Origin: Polytrichum commune
Taxonomy: Eukaryota; Streptophyta; Polytrichopsida; Polytrichales; Polytrichaceae
DNA length: 64,000 nucleotides
Direction of reading: 5' to 3'
Assembly (NCBI GenBank): GCA_950295325.1
Contig: OX485806.1
Coordinates: 4,836,001-4,900,000 of the forward strand
The translations under genes were made by a program, and so were the position numbers. Under the pieces are notes generated by a model. That model was not told the origin of the DNA. It worked only from the letters and a program-made list of their open reading frames with translations, and did not search any database. This document shows positions 22,014 to 33,940 of this stretch, piece after piece (positions within the stretch are counted from its first letter, which is position 1; every line of letters starts with the position of its first letter).

Positions 22014-23240
22014 AACCTATAGCACAAAGGACCCCTGGGGTCACCCAATTTCCTAAAGCAAACTGCAAAAAATCAAACTATATACCCTATCCTGCCTCTG
22101 AACCACAAACTCATCATCGCCGCACAAATTCATCAAGGCAGAAAGGACCCCTGCGCCAACGCAGGGGCCACCCAATTTCCTAAAGCGAACTGCAAAAAAT
22201 CAAACTATATACCCTAACCTGCTTCTGAACCACAAGCTCATCATCGGCGCACAAATTCATCAAGGCAGAATGGACCCCTGCGCCAACGCAGGGGTCACCC
22301 ATTTTCCTAAAGCAAACTGCCGAAAATCAAACTATATACCCTATCCTGCCTCAGAGCCAGAAGCTCATCATCGGCCCACAAATTCATCAAGGCAGAAAGG
22401 ACCCCTGCGCCAATGCAGGGGTCACCCAATTTCCTAAAGCGAACTGCAAAAAATCAAACTATATACCCTATTCTGCCTCAGAGCCAGAAGCTTATCATCG
22501 GCGCACAAATTCATCAAGCCATAAAGGACCCTTGTGCCAACGCAGGGGTCACCCATTTCCTAAAGCAAACTGCAGAAAATCAAACTATATACCCTATCCT
22601 GCCTCAGAGCCAGAAGCTCATCATCGGCGCACAAATTCATCAAGGCAGAAAGGACCCCTGCGCCAACGCAGGGGTCACCCATTTTCCTAAATCAAACTGC
22701 AAAAAATCAAACTATATACCCTAACCTGCCTTTGAACCACAAGCTTATCATCGGCGCACAAATTCATCAAGGCAGAAAGGACCCCTGCGCCAACGCAGGG
22801 GTCACCCAATTTCCTAAAGCAAACTGCAAAAAATCAAAATATATACCCTAACCTGCCTTTGAACCACAAGCTTATCATCGGCGCACAAATTCATCAAGCC
22901 ATAAAGGACCCTTGTGCCAACGCAGGGGTCACCCAATTTCCTAAAGCAAACTGCCGAAAATCAAACTATATACCCTATCCTGCCTCAGAGCCAGAAGCTC
23001 ATCATCGGCGCACAAATTCATCAAGGCAGAAAGGACCCCTGCGCCAACGCAGGGGTCACCCAATTTCCTAAAGCAAACTGCCGAAAATCAAACTATATAC
23101 CCTATCCTGCCTCCGAGCCAGAAGCTCATCATCGGCGCACAAATTCATCAAGGCAGAAAGGACCCCTGCGCCAACGCGCGCAGGGGTCACCCAATTTCCT
23201 AAAGCACACTGCAAAAAATCAAACTATATACCCTAACCTG
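22014..23240. repeat. 127-bp tandem array between the two Tn1 genes
   Basis: About nine and a half units with a strict period: the 'gaaagga' anchor recurs at 22141, 22268, 22395, 22522, 22648, 22775, 22902, 23029 and 23156 (127 bp, once 126). Each unit contains an inverted repeat GACCCCTGCG, loop CCAA, then CGCAGGGGTC. Two units (22522 and 22902) have GACCCTTGTG in the left arm, which still pairs through G-T wobbles. The array is the intergenic region between divergent genes and may hold their promoters, which is inference. Open stretches reading through it are artefacts. Confidence 0.92.
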
Positions 23241-23367
23241 ACTACATTTTGTACATGTCTTGGATGTCCAACGTCTTCATCAACCTCTCATGTATATATC
23301 CCATTGTTTCTTTTCGGTCCCCCTTTTGCAAATTCCTTCTCACATAGCATTGTCAAATTGTTTCTCA

Positions 23368-26300
23368 ATGTCTTCCGCTGCTGTCTAAGCTCCACTCGTC
23401 GATGTCATCGAACTTGTTTCTCCTGGATCTCTTATCCCTACATGCATACTTCCTGGCCCTGATGGAACCGCTGATCTCACTCCCCAGTGGCTATCCATTC
23501 GTTTTGGTTTCGATGCTGATAGTTTGTGGTTAGAGACAGATGTTGTCAATCCGGAAACTCAAAATGTCCTTTATTCCTTATACGTCCAGGCCGTAATGTT
23601 AGACAATAATGCTCGCGTTTGGAAACTCAAGCCCGGAAAGTATCGCATCTTTGGCTTGTCAGAGTCCATGAACGCTACTACAGTCCTCCTCACTCCTCGC
23701 ACTTCCTCTACACTGTGCACTAAAGCCCCCTTACTATCTCGTGTCAAGATCGAGCCAGGTCTCCGCGTTAGCATCGATTTGTCCGATTCTTCTGATGATG
23801 AGGGGAGGCCTTCCCATCCATCAATCCGGTCTAGTGCTAAGCGTCCATCTCCCTCCTCTTCTCAAGATTCACGTAGGACTACTCCTTTCCTTATACCTTC
23901 GCAAACTACAAAACAAATAAACATTCTTCCCTCCCTTCGTTCCCTAGGTAGTATGCCTGGAAGCAAGTCAGTTCTTAAGAAACTGAATTATGATTCCATC
24001 TGTACTGAGAACGTAGATTTCCTGCCACCGTCGTTCAATGGGGATGTAATCTTCATTCTTCCTCCCACCCTTCCATCTGCAGTCCATAAGAATGTTAAAT
24101 CTATGGAAGGTATGGACAAACGTTATGATGGCCATATATGGACAAAGACTATGACTACTAACATCAGTAACACGCTGGGGTTGTCATTCCGGTCTAACTG
24201 TGTAGGTCATCTTCAATGCCACAATCCCACATGTGGGTTTCTGCAGCGGCCTGAATGCGCATATGGAGTGAACGAGGTCGAGTTCGAAGGTTCTTCCAAA
24301 GATGCCTTCCCTGTTGCAGACGCTCCACCTCCAACTTCAACATTAGTCTGTAAGATCTGTAAAGAACCTCCTGTTTGTGTAGCCTCTTGTGATGCAAAAA
24401 TCTTTTATGTTTCTGGAGATGATACGCAAGAGCGTGCTTGCGTCCATGTAGGCAACCATAAGCATCATGTCAAGGTAGGAGACTATAGGGGCATGCGGAA
24501 GATAATCGACGATTTTATCGAACAACATGTTGAGCGCAACCCGCAAGCTACCATTTCCAAAATAGTTTTGGAAACTAGCAAGGATGTTTTAGGTAACGTC
24601 TTGCTCCGCGAAGAAGACGACCCTCCCACCTTATTTTCTCTAGAACAGCTAGAGCCTATCTTGCAATGCTACAAGGAGCTCAATTCCCCTAACTTAAAAA
24701 ACCGTGTCTACAGTTTTAAGTATTTGCGCAGATATGGCGTTCTTGATGGCATCACTAAGCTCAGATGGCTGAGTAACTGGGCCTACGTGCAACGAAACAT
24801 GTTTCCAGGCCAAGGTGACGACTCCGACAAGGTCTTCATATTCAAGATGTCCGAGGTGGGACCTGGCAGCGGTGTTGACCTTGTCCGCCGAATGCAACCT
24901 AGTGGCAATTTAGAGCACTCCTGGATGATGTTTGACCACGTCAAACGAGTTGCCAACTGGACCACCATGGCCTGCCACGTGTACGACTCCTCTTACCAAC
25001 GTGTACTCACCATTGCTTGCTGTGATTTCCAGTCTGAGGACAAAGATGCTCAACTCGTTTTCTGGAAGAACCTTAACCATGTCATGGGTAGGCATGGAAT
25101 ACACAAGCCCCAGTTCAAAGGTTTCATGGCTGATAGTGCGCAAGCCAATTGGAACGCTGTGCGCATCATCTACGGATCCGGAGACCCAAAGATACCCATG
25201 GAAGGCTACGAGCGAACGTGTTATTTCCATTGAAATCCCTAGAAAAACACACCAAACAATACATCGTGCACGAATTGCAAGATCAACACAAGAAATTATG
25301 TATGCAGTACAAAGATGCACGGTCTGTGGCAGAGGCTGAAACACGTTACTTGGCAATCAAAGCCTGGTGGACATCTTCGGGTGCGACCTCTGACACTGGC
25401 CTCCACCATTTGAACCACTAGCTAGCGTTTTGGCATTTCCGATATAGGCAGTGGGGTGGATTCATGGAACTGGTAAGTATGCACTTTTTCATTCAAATTT
25501 TTTAATTCTTTAAGTTTGCACTCTTATCTCTGCGTCTAATGTAGTATCTAAACAATATCAAATCTTTAGCTTTTAAATTTTATGTTTTCATCATTGAGAT
25601 TTATTTCAGTGTCTCAACAACTTCTTCTGAAAATTATATCTATTTTTAGGGGATCCATGCGTTGTAGCAGGCATGGCCCACCACGACTTCTCCTTGCTGA
25701 ATTGAGTTTCCGAACATTTTCTAACCAGTTGCCTTCGTACAAGAGAAGAAATATTCTCCGGATGAACTAGCTGAAATGCCCTCTTGCAACCTTGCTGAGA
25801 CCGTTCACAACAAATGGTTGCAAGCGTCCGGCAATAGGGGTGGCGATCTCTACGTGGCAGCCGTCGACGATTACGTTAGAGCATTCCTGCAAGTGGTGGG
25901 GTACTATCAATACCTCAAAGGTGGAGCGGGAGGCTCTGGACCCTCGAGAGAAGAACTTCGACTTCGGACAGCCCAACGCAGAGCTCACCGAACCGGGGAT
26001 CCGACTACCCTGAACGCAGCTGTCTTGAACATGCTCGGAGCCGAAGATTTTTGTACTCGAGACGCACACCTCGAAGGAGCTGAGGTTTTTGGGTCGAGGA
26101 AACGAAAGCTGGATCTTCCCCTTGGCGCCGAAAAGAAACTCATAGGCCAGACACTGTTAATTTTTCACGTCCTCGAGTGGGTCGGAGGGTGACACGTGCT
26201 CGTGCTCAAAATTTGAGTACCATCCAGGAGGAAGTTCAAGTGGAAGTGGAACGCCCAGCACAGCCCCCTGCCTCAACTGGCATAGATATTGGACGGGTGA

Positions 26301-27207
26301 CGGCCGTGGAGGAGACTCGTGTGAATGAGAAGCTATGGCACATTGCCCGACTTAATAAGGTTTCTGCAAAGGCTTGTTGGGCGCAGATGGCTGTCACTCG
26401 AAAAAAATGTACATCCCGTATCGTCCAAAACGGAAAGAGCACACCAGCTCCCACATACACTGGCCTTTGGACCCACCCTCAAAAAAGTAACCAGAAGGTG
26501 GTGGAGCAGTTTTTTTTTTCTGTGCTGACGATATTGAGAGGTGTGTGAAGGGGTATCGTCGACGATGGATAGAGCCATTTTTGGATTACGAGGAACGACC
26601 TCCCATCCCGTCGGTTTGGCCTGTGAAGATAGGGACCAATCTCACACGTTCCGAGATTGAGGCGTTGGAGAATGCGGGATTTCAACTTCCCCAAAAGCAA
26701 AGCGTTCTTGTGAGTCGCACGTTCAATAGTTCAGCACCGCCACCAGATCTGTCACAGGTTCCAATGCCAGATAATGCGGACGTTTATCCTAAAACACGAA
26801 AGTCAAAGAACATGCGCCGCTCAATCACTTGTGCCAGTTCGAAGCACATGCAGAACATTGATTCCGCTAGAGCAATGAAGGCAAGTATTCTGAAGGTAGT
26901 AATGATACCTCAACCCGGTTTTGGATGCGTTGTAACTTTGCAATCTAAACCAGCTCCCACGGAGTCAGTTTACCATCTCTCAATCAGTGCCTACCCAGAC
27001 TGCAATTGCCCGGCGTTCAAAGAGACAATGGCTAAGCTGGGTAGACGCGGGTGTCCATTCCGACCTTGTAAGCATCTTTACTATCTCTACGTACAAGTCT
27101 GCAAACTAGAGGCCGACCATGACCTCTTCATGCATGCGCCTACCCTCAGTTTCTTGGAGGTGAAAAAATTTCTTGAAAGGGGGATCTTAGCCCATGCTAC
27201 AGTTTAG
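23368..27207 (+). pseudogene. DDE transposase with SWIM zinc finger, Tn1 (broken)
   Basis: The protein starts at ATG 23368 but meets TAA at 23386. The long part (23389-25233) has acidic and Ser-rich stretches, then a Cys-rich segment (CHNPTCGF, VCKICKEPP), then a DDE-like core with HVYDSSYQRV, ACCDFQSED and FMADSAQANWN. A 1-bp loss near 25233 shifts frame into LEKHTKQYI and AIKAWWTSSGA. TAG at 25419-25421 replaces an expected Trp. A GTAAGT donor follows at 25473. The next exon has NKWLQASGNRGGDLYVA. A poly-T run at about 26510 marks another shift before 26545-27207, which holds a SWIM finger (CNCPAF, then CKHLYYLY). The family is one I recognise from moss and lycophyte repeats. It cuts and pastes the element when intact. 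Confidence 0.8.
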
Positions 27208-27670
27208 AGTAATCAGATTTATTTATTAGTCTCATATATATGTTATTTTTCATAAACGTGTATGACACACGTCACTCTATGTAATTTCACAATTTAGTGA
27301 ATACGTATATATAAAAATATATATATATATATATATAATTTTTTTGCTATGTTAAATTTATGAATCACTTGTACTTGTCCTTCACTTGTGCTCTTCCGTG
27401 AACATGTGTCCTTGTAGTTCTCTTCAATGAAGTCATCTATTTCCTCCAAAACTCGGTCACATATAATTTTTTTCCATATGTCAAACCCATTTTGCACGGT
27501 TATGGGTACTAAATTCCACGGCCATAAGGATAAAAAATTCGAATATTTTGAGGAATATACCATTTAAAATATTTTTATTTTTATTTTTGGAAATTTTATT
27601 ACTAAAAATAAAATCTCTCCGCTCGAAATTCAGAAAATCTACGCTCTATGCTCTACGCTCATGCCCTAGC
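27208..27670 (-). repeat. Tn1 right subterminal region and terminal inverted repeat
   Basis: AT-rich, with an AT dinucleotide run at about 27318-27337. The minus-strand motif 'atccttatggccgtggaattt' lies at about 27512-27532, the counterpart of the left subterminal motif. The inverted end proper is about 27613-27670. Confidence 0.6.
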
Positions 27671-29654
27671 AACGCCCATTATCTGTGAGTCTGGGATTCT
27701 ATCAGTGTTGAGCCCAGCTGGATTGAACTGCGCCTCTGCCTTGCCCAATTCTTGGGTTCATAGACACCCACGGGGAGGTCACTCAGTAGGATTTTTGTGT
27801 ACCACGTGCGGTGTAGGGGTATTTGTTTAGGGGCTATTTACCTTCAAGTCACGAATTAAAAACTCCCTATAATTACATAATATTCTAAAATGGCCTATTT
27901 TTTTGTACCCTACCATTACTTATAATGCCCATGTCATTGAAATTTTTTGTAGTCTATATTCCTTTTAATTAAAAAAACTGAATTTAAGAAGAGGATGACG
28001 ACAAGCAATCCTAAACCCTAAACACAACGGTGAGGCTCAAATGTTGTGCACAAATGGGCGCCCTACAATCAGGTTGAAGAGTTTCAAAAGAGAAGGGGAG
28101 AAAAACCACCAAGAGAAGTCGGGCATAGAGTTAGGCTTCCAATTTCATCCATTTTTGGGTGAATGGTGAGTAATTTTTCATCCATCCCTCGTGAGGCATG
28201 CGTACAAAATTGATTCTACTAAACATACATCCTAAGATCCTTGTTTTCAGCCCCTATATTATTTTTACTAAAAGGGAATGGCCCATATTTTATACCTATC
28301 TATTTTACTTGTAATGGGTTTATGTACTTTTAATGGACCCTTCATTATTTGGAATTCTTTTATAACTTTTATGTCAAATGATTTTAATCCTCCCTATATT
28401 ATGCTGCACGTCATTTTTAAAATGCACTAAGTGACCTCCCCGTGTAGACACCCCTGCTCTCAGAGGAGGTAATCCCACCCTGGCACTTAACCCTTCCAAT
28501 TTCAGAACACAACTCTCTGCCTTGTCAGTCACCCTTCTCCGCGTGAGTCCACCCTTCATTGCTCTCCCCCTTCTCTGCCCGGCCGCATCGCCTCACTTAG
28601 TTCAGAGTTTCCAAGTCAAAATCTCCTTCCAGATTCGCTCAGTGCCGCCCCCCCATAATGCGGATTCGCAAGCAGCAATGCAGATTCGATCCCTCATACC
28701 TTCCTTTGATGCCTGTAAAGCTTCGGCTTCCCCTTGACGCTGACTTGCTACAATTGATTGCACCCTCAGTTTCCAGAGACCTTACATTCTTCGCCGAAGT
28801 CGGGCATTCCCCACTCAACTTTGTATTTCCTGCCCCCAACAGCCTAGATTGCTGGTGATTTGCTTCCCATTGCTGCCTCATTGTCTGAGCTGCAGCTCAG
28901 TGGCAGCACCGCCTTTTTGAGCCACAAAGCCTCGCAATGCCAATGCCCTGACTACCGTGTACCACCTTCTAAAACCAGAAAGGAGAAACATGAGAACTCC
29001 GCCCTAGCCCTGGTCCGCTCTGACTGCCGCTGCTAGGAGAGAGAGAGAAAATGAGAGGGGAGCCAACCTTGCGGCCGGACCCCCTTCCCAGCTGCCGGGA
29101 ATCTAGCAAGGCTAACTGAATGCCTCTCGCCTTTGCAGCTCCAACCCCTTAACGGGCAGTCCCTTACCCTTAAATGGGCCTTAATGTGGTCTCTCACTCC
29201 CTTTTTTACTACTCACCTTCAAATGGTTAAGTGCTAAGCCTAACCTATTGGCCTAATGTGATTTCGCGCTCAAATTGAACTAATCCACTCTGTTTAATTA
29301 CACTCTTTCTCAAGCAACTCCAACCTCACACCAAACAACTAACTCTAAACTTAATCTATCCAATGTTTAATTCCTAATGCCTCCCGCTTGTTATTGCTTG
29401 GATCCTTCAAGCAACCATGAACGCCAAGGTCTTTATAAGTTTTAATCTTAAGGACACATGTGGGCACAATATTGGGCTCACAATGGGTGGGCATGGGTGG
29501 GCACATGTCATGCTATGTGTGGGCATGGGTGGTCATGGGTGCACACATGTCATGCTATAGGTGGGCATGGGTAGGCATAGGTCGCTGCTGATGGGCATGG
29601 TCTGGATATGGGTGCAATTTAAAGGAATATGTTGGGCTCTAGTCTAATGCTAAC
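27671..29654. other. Unassigned intergenic stretch
   Basis: No gene recognised. Short imperfect repeats of 'gggcatgggtgg' and 'cacatgtcatgctat' lie at about 29460-29600. Short open stretches at 28374-28881 on both strands have no family signal. Confidence 0.4.
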
Positions 29655-30085
29655 AAACGACCACTCCATCTTCATCTACGTTTCACGTAGATACCGATGG
29701 ACTCCTCACTTGCTCCATTCGGCAAGTATTAAGAACGTTATGCTTGTTTAAACTTTGGCAGTCCTAGGAGCCACTCCAAGGCCACTACTGTACCAGGGCT
29801 CTGCCCCGGGACAACGCTCCATTTAAATTGCCATAACTAGCTCGCACCTTCAATTTAGGTGTTCTTGAGCATTCTAGAATCTACACGCCATAAGCTATGT
29901 ATAGCTCATGGCCTTACCCTTGTGGGTCTCCGTGGGTGGGAGGCGTTCCGAACGCCCTAGGCCTTCACCCACACTAGGATCACTTGGGCCCTCTCACCAA
30001 CGGCGCCACAAGTCCCAAGTGTCACTCCGGGGTCCCCTTTGTCCCCATGGTGTTGCGAGCACTCCTCATGGAGAGGTGCGCAACA
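29655..30085 (-). repeat. Truncated, inverted chromovirus LTR fragment
   Basis: On the minus strand it starts TGTTGCGCACCTCTCC at 30085 and follows the first about 430 bp of the LTR at 32221-33213 with many substitutions, up to the 'gatggagtgg' motif. It is an older relative in opposite orientation, cut at its 3' side. The open stretch 29908-30129 is inside it and is not a gene. Confidence 0.85.
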
Positions 30086-31857
30086 GCGGGCCTCGTTATG
30101 GATACTACACTATTCTTGTAGTAATCTAGATTGTGTGCCTCCTGATTGTTAAAATGCTCAATGTATTTTCTGTAGTGTTTAATATGGGATTCAGTGCCTA
30201 TAGGGTGGGCGTCTCAAAGATCTTTGTATTTCTCACATGTCGTACACTTGGCGAACTTGTCCCCAAGTCTCTTCAAAATGTATTTCACAAATTGTTGGTT
30301 TTTAATTACACTCAACTTGGACAAAGAAATGGGCCCACATCCCGCTATGCGACCCACTTCGTTGATGTCTGTTAAAATGTTCTTTCATTTTGTGCCCATG
30401 GGCAACACCATTTGAATAACTTTCTCTCCTGATGACAATGTTTTTATTTTATGGGGCATTGCATCGGCCAACGGCATTATGATAGTGAAGAGTGTCGCGG
30501 AGGCTTAGAATGTAGCCTCCCTAGGTTTCTTTGTGCCTGAGTTGCTATGAAATCGAGACCGACAACCTAACAAAGATTACTTCCAAAACCTATACAATTT
30601 AGCCTTGGAGATTGCATAGATGATGTATCATGTTATGCAAGACACTTCCACATTCTCAAAGGTCACCACCTTATGGCCATGAGTATGAATGTGCAAATTT
30701 TTGTGGATCTCGAGTTTCTTTGCTGACCTCATACAAAAATACGCAAGCCACATCTCTTGATGAAGAGACCTAATTTTTTCGCGTGGAAAAAATTGGTTCC
30801 ATTTTTTTGTGCAACATTCTTTTGCGAACATGAGACGGATAGAATCGTCTCCTAATATGTGCTCCCGTCGACGCTCCTTATCTCCGCAAAACACGCGACT
30901 AAAATCATATTTGCGCAGATCTTTGCGAGGACGTATTATGGCCAACAAAGCAAACTGCGTTTGTTTATGCCGCCGCCCATGATCCCACAAGCTTATTTCT
31001 TCATGGAAAACCCGACGAAGGGACCATCAACGCAAGGAAAATCTCCACATCAATGGGACCTTAAATGGAAGCAAATAATTCAAGATGCACTCGCCAACAT
31101 CATCGACACCAAGGGGATTGGCATCAACACATTCACGGGGATCGGAGTTTCTACAAATGCCATCTGCCACTGGGACACCAAGCTCGTTAAATAGAACAAC
31201 ATCAAGGCCCATTCATTGTTCCCTCCCGAAACTGGCACATAATGGAATGTCATTGTGGTCATCCCCATAATGTTGAGATTATTTGTGCACTTCAAAAGAT
31301 TTATGGGAGGATGTATCCATAGACATGCCCACCACATTTGTTCCATCAATAATGTCCGCCAACAAGGACGAGAGTTCACATTCACTATCAGAAGACGATG
31401 CATTCGTCGATAACTCAAATGCATTATCTCCCACATCCACTGTCATCCCACCTAAACAACCCACCATGAAATGACCAACCCCACAACCGATGTAATGCAT
31501 ACAAGAGCGGATGCACTATTTGTGTATATATATGGCCCAAAATTCACAAACAACTATTTGGGTACACCTCATACATAAACACGAACGAAGTTCCGAAACA
31601 ATACAATGTCATGTGCAAACAATCCTTATTCTCCCATATCAATATTAGACATGGACATCCCATTGTGTTATATATTATTCTTGAAGGACGTTGAAATGAT
31701 TTGTTTAGTAACCATGGAGATGGTTGCACACCAATAGAGGACATGATTTTCACATATGTTGACGAAAGTGCGGTTGTAAAATCCATCCCATTTCATAATG
31801 AAATGTGCATGGGACAATGCACACACAATTTTGAGGAGCATACGGGTCTTGCGAAGT
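30086..31857. other. Unassigned stretch with minus-strand ORF pieces
   Basis: Several mid-sized open pieces on the minus strand (30990-30628, 31436-31080, 31500-31279, 32024-31668) lie head to tail and could be the broken pieces of one old transposon gene. I recognise no motif. No repeats or RNA genes were seen. Confidence 0.3.
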
Positions 31858-32220
31858 GAATAATGCCAGTCACGGGGGTCCGGGAGGAATGGGGCGCTCT
31901 GGAGCCGCACGCACACGGCCATGCAACACCGACTGTAGCAGATCGACACCACCAAGCTCCGGAAGCACGCCAACCACACCGGATCCAGACACAAACTCAG
32001 CGTCATTGGCCAAGCAAACTTCAACCAAGACCAGGATCCATCTCAAGACAGCAACATCGGCCAAGCAAACCTCAACCAAGACCAGGATCCATCTCAGGAA
32101 GGAGATACACCTGAATGAAGACGCACAACAGGGCCCCGACCAAGTGACAACAGCTCGCAACACCGAAGACAGATCACAACAACGATACAAGACCTGGAGA
32201 AACCACTTCTTAACCCTAAT
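31858..32220 (+). other. LINE2 5' region, left part
   Basis: Non-coding and A/C-rich. It holds two copies of a 51-bp unit at about 32008-32100 (marked by 'ggccaagcaaac' and 'ccaggatccatctca'). It ends with the CTAAT target site of the chromovirus. Confidence 0.5.
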
Positions 32221-33213
32221 TGTCGCGCACCTCTCCATGAGGAGTGCCCGAAACACCATGGGCACAAGGGGGACCCCGGAGTGACACCCGGGACTTGTGG
32301 CGCCGTTGGTGAGAGGGCCCAAGTGATCCTAGTGTGGGTGAGGGCCCCGGGCGTTGGGAACGCCTCCCACCCACGAAGACTAGGAGGCACAAGGGTAAGG
32401 CAATGAGCTATGCGTAGCTCATGGCGTGGTGATTCTAGAATGCTCAAGAACACCTCAATCGGAGGTGTGAGCTACGAGTTATGGCCATTTGAGTGGGGCG
32501 CTGTCCCGGGACAGCGCCCTGGTACAGCAGTGCCTGGGAGGGATTCCCGGGACTGCCAAGGTTCAAACAGGCATAACTTCCCCAAGACTTGCTCGAATGG
32601 AGCAAGTGAGGAGTCCATCGGCATCTACGTGAAGCGTAGATGAGGATGGAGTGGTTGGTTGTTATGATCAGACATCATACAAGAAAGTTATGATGGTCTG
32701 AAGCTGCTGGGGGGTTCTAGGCCCAGCAGCTAAAGGAAAATGTCCACTTGGCCCCAACTCTTGGTAGGGAGACAAGAGGTTGGTTGACGGTGGGGTAGGG
32801 GCCCCGCGTAGAGTCCTAGAGGCTTATATGGGTGAGGTGGTGTGGCCTCACCCACCCGAGGCCGAACGGCACGGCCTCCATTGGCATTGGCCTAATGTGA
32901 GGCCATAGTTGCCTAGTATGGTTCGGGTTGTTGTAGTGTTGCTCCGGCAACGCGATGATCAACATAAGATTGGACTTCCATGGATGGAAGTCCACATCTA
33001 AGGATTGGTTACCGATTAAAGGGGTTGGTTAGCGATTGAAGGGGTGAGTCCCGAAAGCAAAGTAGGAGGGTTGGTTCCCTCCTATGAACTATTGGTCCGG
33101 GGTAAGAGGAGCTATCCATTAGCATGGCGGAATGCGAATGGTTAGCGCTCGTAACCTTTGGTAGAAATGAAAATTGGCAAGATTGTCAAGGGGGGCTAGC
33201 AAGGGTTGCGACA
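32221..33213 (+). repeat. Chromovirus 5' LTR
   Basis: 993 bp, starts TGTCGCGCACC and ends GGGTTGCGACA, so the termini form the inverted pair TGTCGC/GCGACA. I saw no difference from the 3' LTR. It contains short palindromes such as CTGTCCCGGGACAG. Confidence 0.95.
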
Positions 33214-33215
33214 CG

Positions 33216-33227
33216 TGGTATCAGAGC
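33216..33227 (+). other. Primer-binding site (initiator Met tRNA)
   Basis: TGGTATCAGAGC, two bases after the 5' LTR. This is the standard complement of plant initiator methionine tRNA. Confidence 0.95.
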
Positions 33228-33940
33228 AGGGTTCCAAGTTTTGAGCTCGCACTTTGAGGGAAACATGGGTATCAAAAATGAGGGTTATGATGGTGAGCCC
33301 GGGGTTTCCAAAAGGTTGTGAGGCTCAAATTGGAACAAGGATCATGTGCAAGTGGAATTTGACCATACCATTGGTTCAAATGACAATGGTGGGCATGAGG
33401 GTGGATTTGGTAAGGAAAATGGAGGAGTGCTTTGAAAAGGGCTCCCCCAAACCTCAAAAAACATTTGGGGCCTAGAATACCGAAAGCACCCAAAACCTTG
33501 GAGGGCATTAATGTTGGATTGAAATTCCAATTCGAAATGCTTGGAAGGTATTGATGTTGGAATGAATTTAGTGCTAATGAGGCACCCGGGGCCTCTTAAG
33601 GCCTATGTGCGCTATTCAAACGCACAAATGAAGGATACACCTAAAACGGACGAGCTTTCTAAGAAATGCATCCTTTTAGGTGGGGTTTTAAAAGCGGGTG
33701 GTGGATGCCTTGTTTAAGTCCCCAAGGCTTCTTGAGGACATGGTGGGGACCATCAAGTTTGCAAGAGCATTGAAGCCAATGGTCCCAAAGAGAAGTTCGG
33801 CGGCGCATCACCACAAGTGGCTTTAGCCAAAGTAGGTCCCAAAGAAATGAGTGCAAATTGTTTGGTCCAATTTACTTAGGGAAAACATGTTGGTGCCGTG
33901 GACGGAATGTTGAAAGGTGGATTTGGTCCACAAACCGGAC
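33228..33940 (+). other. Chromovirus leader and deleted gag-pol region
   Basis: No gag, protease or polymerase motif could be read. This is where the internal deletion must lie. Confidence 0.6.

Larger units (their letters stand above)
16688..27670. mobile_element. Tn1: 11-kb DNA transposon with passenger methyltransferase gene
   Basis: The left end reads GTTACAGCATGAGCGTAGAG. The right end on the minus strand reads GCTAGGGCATGAGCGTAGAG, so the two ends form an inverted pair with 15 identical bases (GCATGAGCGTAGAGC), continuing more weakly into 'tgaatttc' and 'gcggag'. A second shared motif, 'cctatgaccgtggattt'-like, lies about 90-150 bp inside each end. Inside are two divergent genes, both broken: a ParB-like/methyltransferase gene and a DDE/SWIM transposase gene. 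No target duplication was found next to the ends as placed. The SWIM finger would fit a Mutator-like (MULE) family, but this is inference. Confidence 0.75.

Noticed and set aside
22014-23240. CRISPR-like array
   Set aside because: The units are contiguous without unique spacers, in a eukaryotic transposon.
22413-23462. Repetitive proteins across the 127-bp array
   Set aside because: Unit-periodic translations of a tandem array; the frame repeats only because of the array.
16679-27679. 9-bp target duplication of Tn1
   Set aside because: The bases next to the ends as placed do not match (left ggggggaaa, right aacgcccat); the true ends may be a few bases off or the site has decayed.
30628-31500. 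Harbinger- or hAT-like transposase on the minus strand
   Set aside because: Several ORF pieces line up, but I could not find catalytic motifs, so no family is claimed.
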